NCBI RefSeq assembly: GCF_014217565.1
Contig: NZ_CP043661.1
Coordinates: 7,254,001-7,318,000 of the forward strand
Source of the DNA: Kribbella qitaiheensis
GTDB lineage: Bacteria; Actinomycetota; Actinomycetes; Propionibacteriales; Kribbellaceae
Length of the DNA: 64,000 bases
Direction: 5' to 3'
The position numbers were made by a program, and so were the translations under genes. This document shows positions 60,027-64,000 of the stretch, in pieces (within the stretch, counting starts at the first letter, position 1; each line of letters starts with the position of its first letter). Under the pieces are notes generated by a model. That model made no database searches. It was not told where the DNA came from and worked only from the letters and a program-made list of their open reading frames with translations.

Positions 60027-61823
60027 CTACTTGGCGTACAGGGCCTCTACGTCGGCTTCGTGCTTCTTCATCACGATATGCCGGCGGAGGGAGAGTTTCA
60101 GGGAGAGTTCGCCGTTTTCCTGGGTCCAGTCGGTGGGGAGGATGGCGAACTTCTTGATCTCCTCCGCCTTGGAGACGGCGCTGTTGGCGTCGTTGATGGC
60201 GGTCTGGATCTCGGCGATCAGGTCTTCGTCGTGGATCAAGGACGGGACGTCGGAGGACTTGCCATGCGACTTGGCCCAGGCGCCGATGGTTTCCGGGTCG
60301 ATCGTCACCAAAGCTGCGATGAAGGGTTTGCCGTCGCCAACGACCATGCACTGGCTGACCAGGGGGTGCAGGCGGATGCGGTCTTCCAGGACGGCGGGGG
60401 CGACGTTCTTGCCGCCGGCGGTGACGAGGATTTCCTTCTTGCGGCCGGTGATCCGGATGAAGCCGTCGGCGTCGAATTCGCCGAGATCGCCGGTGTGGAA
60501 CCAGCCGTCGGAATCGATCGCGGCGGCGGTGGCCTCATCGTCCTTCCAGTAGCCGAGCATGACCTGGCCGCCCTTGAAGCAGAGCTCGCCGTCCGAAGCA
60601 ACTCCGACGGAGACACCCGGCAGCGGGCGGCCGACAGTGCCGATGCGGATGTCGTCGGGGAGGTTCACGGCGAGGGCAGCGGTGGTTTCGGTCAACCCAT
60701 AACCCTCGAGCACCGGTACGCCGATGCCGCGGAAGAAGTGGCCGAGACGATCACCGAGTGGCGCGCCACCAGAGACGGCGTACTCGACATTGCCGCCCAA
60801 CACATCCCGCAGCTTGCCGTAGACGAGCCGATCGAACAAAGCGTGCTTGGCCCGAAGCCCAAAGCCAGGCCCGCCGCCGTCCCGGTTGCCAACCGCGGTG
60901 GAGTAAGCGATCGCCGTCTCCGCGGCGGCGTCGAAGATCTTGCCCTTGCCCGAGGCATGCGCGGTCTGGCTGGCCGTGTTGAAGACCTTCTCGAACACCC
61001 GCGGCACACTCAAGATGAACGTCGGCTTGAAGGACCCAAGATCCGGCACCAGGTTCTTCACGTCAGCCGTGTGCCCGAGCTTGACCCGCATCATCACGCA
61101 CCCGACCTGGATGATCCGGGCGAAGACATGAGCCAACGGCAGGAAGAGCAACGTCGAAGCGCCCTCGGCGAACAACCCGTCGAGGATCTTCACCGCCGTG
61201 CCCAGTTCGTCCATGAAGTTGGAGTGGGTGATCTTGCAGCCCTTGGGGCGACCGGTGGTTCCCGAGGTGTAGATGAGCGTCGCGAGATCGCCCGGCACCA
61301 CCGCCGTACGGCGCTTGTCGTACTCCGCGTCGGAGATCTGCTGGCCGAGCACGGTGAGTTCGTCGATGGCGCCTGACTCGATCTGCCAGACCTCCTGCAG
61401 CGCTGGGGCCTCGGCGCGAGCCGACTCCACCACGGCGCCGTGGGCCGCGTTCTCGACGATCGTGACGACGGCCTCGGAGTCGGTCAGGATCCACTGGATC
61501 TGGGCGGCCGACGAGGTCTCGTAGATCGGGACGGTGGCCGCGCCGATGCTCCAGATCGCGTAGTCGAGCAAGGTCCACTCGTACCGCGTGGCGCTCAGCA
61601 GGGCGACCCGGTCGCCGTGCTGGACACCGGCCGCGATCAGGCCCTTCGCCACCCCAGTCACCTGGCGGGCGAACTCGGCCGCGGTGATGTCCAGCCAGCC
61701 GCCCTCGACCCGGCGGCTGAAGACGGCGGTGTCAGGATGGGAGGAGGCGTTCGCCCAGACGGGATCGCTCAGGCCACCGGTGGTTGGTGGCTCGATCACA
61801 GCTGGAACGGTGTACTCACGCAT
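60027..61823 (-). CDS. fadD15: Long-chain fatty acyl-CoA synthetase (FadD15-like)
   Basis: 598 aa from ATG 61823 (GAGGAGAC ribosome binding site). AMP-binding motif YTSGTTGRPKG near residue 180, VLEGYGLTETTAAL, and the C-terminal GWFHTGDLGEFDADGFIRI and GRKKEILVTAGGKNVAP motifs are complete. It activates fatty acids to acyl-CoA via acyl-AMP. Gene order with SRPBCC and ArsA-like genes matches mycobacterial fadD15 (Rv2187). Confidence 0.93.
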   Translation of the reverse strand: MREYTVPAVIEPPTTGGLSDPVWANASSHPDTAVFSRRVEGGWLDITAAEFARQVTGVAKGLIAAGVQHGDRVALLSATRYEWTLLDYAIWSIGAATVPIYETSSAAQIQWILTDSEAVVTIVENAAHGAVVESARAEAPALQEVWQIESGAIDELTVLGQQISDAEYDKRRTAVVPGDLATLIYTSGTTGRPKGCKITHSNFMDELGTAVKILDGLFAEGASTLLFLPLAHVFARIIQVGCVMMRVKLGHTADVKNLVPDLGSFKPTFILSVPRVFEKVFNTASQTAHASGKGKIFDAAAETAIAYSTAVGNRDGGGPGFGLRAKHALFDRLVYGKLRDVLGGNVEYAVSGGAPLGDRLGHFFRGIGVPVLEGYGLTETTAALAVNLPDDIRIGTVGRPLPGVSVGVASDGELCFKGGQVMLGYWKDDEATAAAIDSDGWFHTGDLGEFDADGFIRITGRKKEILVTAGGKNVAPAVLEDRIRLHPLVSQCMVVGDGKPFIAALVTIDPETIGAWAKSHGKSSDVPSLIHDEDLIAEIQTAINDANSAVSKAEEIKKFAILPTDWTQENGELSLKLSLRRHIVMKKHEADVEALYAK

Positions 61824-61924
61824 CCGCGTCTCCTCGTCGGTCACGAATTGTCGACTCCGGCGCACGCTACAGTCACCTACCGGGTAGTAGCCAGACAGAT
61901 ATGACCCAGGGAACTAGGAAACGT

Positions 61925-62398
61925 ATGCCATCGCTCGACATCAGTTGCGACGACTTGGTCGTTGCTGATCCAGCCTACGTTGCACAGAGACTGAGCTCGG
62001 ACACCCTATGGCGCGAGTGGTGGCCGGAATTCACCTTGACCCCCTCGGAGCGACGGGGCCAGGAAGGTGTGCGCTGGGCGGTCACCGGGGCAGCGATCGG
62101 TACCGCGGAGTGGTGGCTGGAGCAGGTTCGCGATGGCGTCGTCGTCCACTGGTACCTCCGGGTGGACCCCGCTGGACGCGGCGGCGCGCGGCGGCTCCGA
62201 AAGCTGAAGGAGCGGTACGTCGCGCGGTACCGGAACCAGATCTGGCGCTTCAAGGACGAGGTCGAGTCGGGCCGCGCCGCAGGTATGAGCAGAACCGGCT
62301 GGGAACCCGCGATAGTCTCCGGTGTGGGAATCGGGGTGCCAGGATCGGCCCCGGAACCGTCTCGGCAGAACACGTCCCGGCAGCGAAGAGGTGAATCG
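61925..62398 (+). CDS. SRPBCC-like protein (Rv2186c-like), frame runs into the next gene
   Basis: Starts at ATG 61925 (AGGA upstream) or the in-frame ATG 61901. About 120 residues (MPSLDISCDDLVVADPAYVA ... RYRNQIWRFKDEVESG) resemble the polyketide-cyclase-type protein found before the TB16.3-like gene in mycobacteria. No stop codon separates it from the following gene: the frame stays open through a Ser/Arg-rich stretch to 62398. Either a natural fusion or a lost stop by an indel; the frame shifted by +1 near 62278 meets a TGA (GCCGCGCCGCAGGTATGA) where one would be expected. Confidence 0.65.
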
Positions 62399-62830
62399 AT
62401 GGCAGAGCAGACCACCTCGACCATCATCGTGAGCGCGACTCCGAAGGCGATCATGGCGGTGATCGCGGACTTCGAGGCGTACCCGGAGTGGGCGGACTCG
62501 ATGCGCGAGACGCAGGTGCTCTCCACCGACGAGGCCGGACGGCCCAAGCAGGTCCGGTTCAAGGTCGACGCCGGGGCGATCTCCGACGAGTACACGCTGA
62601 ACTACGTCTGGTCCCGCAACGAGGTGACCTGGACGCTGGAGAAGGCGAAGATGGTCAAGGGCATGGACGGCGCGTACGTCCTGCGGGACCTGGGCGAGGA
62701 GGGCACCGAGGTGACCTACCGGCTCGCCGTCGACGTGGCCATCCCGATGATCGGGATGCTCAAACGCAAGGCGGAGAAGGTCATCATCGACACGGCCCTG
62801 AAGGGGCTCAAGAAGCGCGTCGAGTCCTGA
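62399..62830 (+). CDS. SRPBCC-superfamily protein (Rv2185c/TB16.3-like)
   Basis: 143 aa from ATG 62399, which has its own GAAGAGG ribosome binding site 7 nt upstream, arguing for an independent start although the upstream frame is continuous. START/Bet v1-like fold (TIIVSATPKAIMAVIADFEA ...; VRFKVDAGAISDEYTLNYVW). Such proteins bind hydrophobic ligands. Position next to fadD15 suggests lipid handling. The ArsA-like gene starts 5 nt after the stop. Confidence 0.85.
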   Translation: MAEQTTSTIIVSATPKAIMAVIADFEAYPEWADSMRETQVLSTDEAGRPKQVRFKVDAGAISDEYTLNYVWSRNEVTWTLEKAKMVKGMDGAYVLRDLGEEGTEVTYRLAVDVAIPMIGMLKRKAEKVIIDTALKGLKKRVES

Positions 62831-62835
62831 TCGCA

Positions 62836-64000
62836 GTGACTCGGGTACTGCTTTACACAGGGAAAGGCGGCGTGGGTAAGACCACGTCCGCGGCCGGCAC
62901 GGCCACGCTTGCCGCATTGCGCGGACTTCGCACGCTGGTGTTGTCGACGGATGCCGCGCACTCACTGTCGGATGCGTTCGACAGCGAGGTCGGTGGTGAG
63001 CCGACAGAGATCGACGACCTGCTGTTCGTTCAGCAGATCGACGCGCAGCGGCGGTTCGAGCGGGCCTGGGGTGACATCCAGTCGTATCTGCGGTCGGTCC
63101 TGCACGAGGTCGGCGTAGACCCCATCGAGGCCGAGGAGCTGACCGTGCTCTCCGGTGCTGAGGAGGTGCTCGCGCTGCTCGAAGTGCGCGACCACGTCCG
63201 TTCCGGCAGATGGGACGTGATCGTGGTCGACTGCGCGCCGACCGCCGAGACGCTCCGCCTACTGGCGCTGCCGGAAGCCCTCAACTGGTACATGGACCGG
63301 ATCCTCAACGTCGAGCGCAAGGTGGCCCGCACGTTCCGGCCGCTGCTCAGCAAGGCGGCCGGGATCCCGATGCCCGACGACAACGTCTTCGACGCGCTGC
63401 GCCGCTTGCATGGCGACCTCGCCGACATCCGCGCGTTGCTGGCCGGTCCCGACGCCTCCGTGCGGCTGGTCCTCACGCCCGAGGCCGTGGTGGTCGCGGA
63501 GGCGCGTCGCTCGCTCACGACGCTTTCCCTGTACGGGTACCGCGTCGACGGCGTGATCGCGAACAGGGTGTTCCCCGCCGCCGGCGCCGACAACTGGCGA
63601 CGCCAGTGGGTCGCGGCGCAGCGCGGCATCCTCGAAGAGGTCGCCGACTCGTTCCGTCCGCTGCCGATCTGGGAATCGCCGTACCGCGCGTGCGAGCCGG
63701 TCGGCGTCGAGGAGCTCGCTGCTTTCGCTGTCGAGATGTACGGCGGTGACGACCCGTTCGCGCGGGCCACGGACGAGACCTCGCTCTGGGTGGATCGCCA
63801 CATCGACACCGACGGGCGCACCTACACGCTGACCATGCCGTTGCCGTTGGCATCGGCCAGTGAGCTGGAGCTGGCCCGGCACGGGGACGACCTGATCATC
63901 ACGGTCGGCTCGTACCGCCGGGTGCTTCCGCTCCCGGCCGCGTTGGCCCGCGCTGTAGTGGCCGGCGCGCGGCTGGACAACGGGCGGCTGCAGGTGCGTT
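62836..64000 (+). CDS. ArsA/GET3-like ATPase (Rv2184c-like), partial at right edge
   Basis: Starts at GTG 62836 (VTRVLLYTGKGGVGKTTSAA); open to the last base, at least 388 codons. Deviant Walker A GKGGVGKTT at ~9-17 and the A-loop LSTDAAHSLSDAF define the ArsA/GET3 group. WDVIVVDCAPTAETLRLLALP holds Walker B and the switch. There is no Cys metal site, so arsenite pumping is unlikely; actinobacterial homologues sit in this lipid/envelope block with unknown cargo. The C-terminal region (MPLPLASASELELARHGDDL) resembles the small alpha-crystallin-like domain of such proteins. Confidence 0.9.
   Translation, partial: MTRVLLYTGKGGVGKTTSAAGTATLAALRGLRTLVLSTDAAHSLSDAFDSEVGGEPTEIDDLLFVQQIDAQRRFERAWGDIQSYLRSVLHEVGVDPIEAEELTVLSGAEEVLALLEVRDHVRSGRWDVIVVDCAPTAETLRLLALPEALNWYMDRILNVERKVARTFRPLLSKAAGIPMPDDNVFDALRRLHGDLADIRALLAGPDASVRLVLTPEAVVVAEARRSLTTLSLYGYRVDGVIANRVFPAAGADNWRRQWVAAQRGILEEVADSFRPLPIWESPYRACEPVGVEELAAFAVEMYGGDDPFARATDETSLWVDRHIDTDGRTYTLTMPLPLASASELELARHGDDLIITVGSYRRVLPLPAALARAVVAGARLDNGRLQVR

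Noticed and set aside
1..64000. tRNA, rRNA, integrase, transposase or attachment sites
   Set aside because: Looked for and not seen on either strand.

Overview
The window is high-GC actinobacterial DNA. The evidence is a strong G/C third-position bias, many GTG and TTG starts, probable leaderless starts, and a marker set of ctaC-ctaD-ctaF, ctaE-qcrCAB with a di-heme QcrC, a DEDDh/GIY-YIG fusion, a PimB'-type mannosyltransferase, mycothiol-type DinB proteins and DUF2510. From memory, the order ctaC/ctaF ... ctaE-qcrC-qcrA-qcrB, trpD, UvrC-like exonuclease, NlpC/P60, pimB', fadD15, SRPBCC, ArsA-like matches the conserved Mycobacterium tuberculosis block around Rv2184c-Rv2200c. Gene content and style suggest a Nocardioidales-type actinomycete such as Kribbella. 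That genus guess is an inference. I see no tRNA, rRNA, CRISPR array or intact insertion sequence.

Layout. 1-13.4 kb: metabolic and accessory genes. These are an SDR enzyme, a TetR regulator with a duplicated operator controlling itself and an MDR oxidoreductase, a serine hydrolase, a diacylglycerol-kinase-like protein, a giant secreted amylopullulanase, a sirtuin, and a TusA/cysteine desulfurase pair. 13.5-26.3 kb: respiratory core. This holds cytochrome c oxidase subunits II, I and IV, an L,D-transpeptidase, the leftward ctaE-qcrC-qcrA-qcrB operon closed by a strong terminator, CtaG, a degenerate receiver protein and trpD. 26.3-41 kb: envelope block. This holds two paralogous repeat-rich membrane-anchored proteins (one with DUF2510), an Lrp-like small protein, the exonuclease/GIY-YIG protein, a NYN RNase-like protein, a small Cys4 protein, an NlpC/P60 hydrolase with a long leader, two metallopeptidases and PimB'.

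41-59.9 kb looks like an accessory insertion in the conserved block. It holds a short alanyl-tRNA-synthetase paralogue behind an apparent alanine-specific transcription attenuator, a carboxylesterase, transporters, several regulator/target pairs (MarR, ArsR/MFS, LysR/SDR), a relic sugar-ABC permease, a lower-GC EVE-DUF3883 putative modification-dependent nuclease beside an XRE regulator, a SigG-like sigma factor with SnoaL, VOC, YCII and DHFR-like neighbours, and an EccA-like AAA ATPase. 60-64 kb returns to the conserved block: FadD15-like acyl-CoA synthetase, two SRPBCC-type proteins read as one frame, and an ArsA-like ATPase cut by the right edge.

Most notable: (i) the Ala-rich leader peptide, terminator and antiterminator upstream of the editing-less AlaRS paralogue; (ii) the EVE-DUF3883 protein; (iii) a strongly over-represented heptamer GTACTGC/GCAGTAC across the window; (iv) at least five otherwise healthy genes broken by one-base shifts, often in G/C homopolymers, which may be sequence errors; (v) several palindromic operators that abut start codons.
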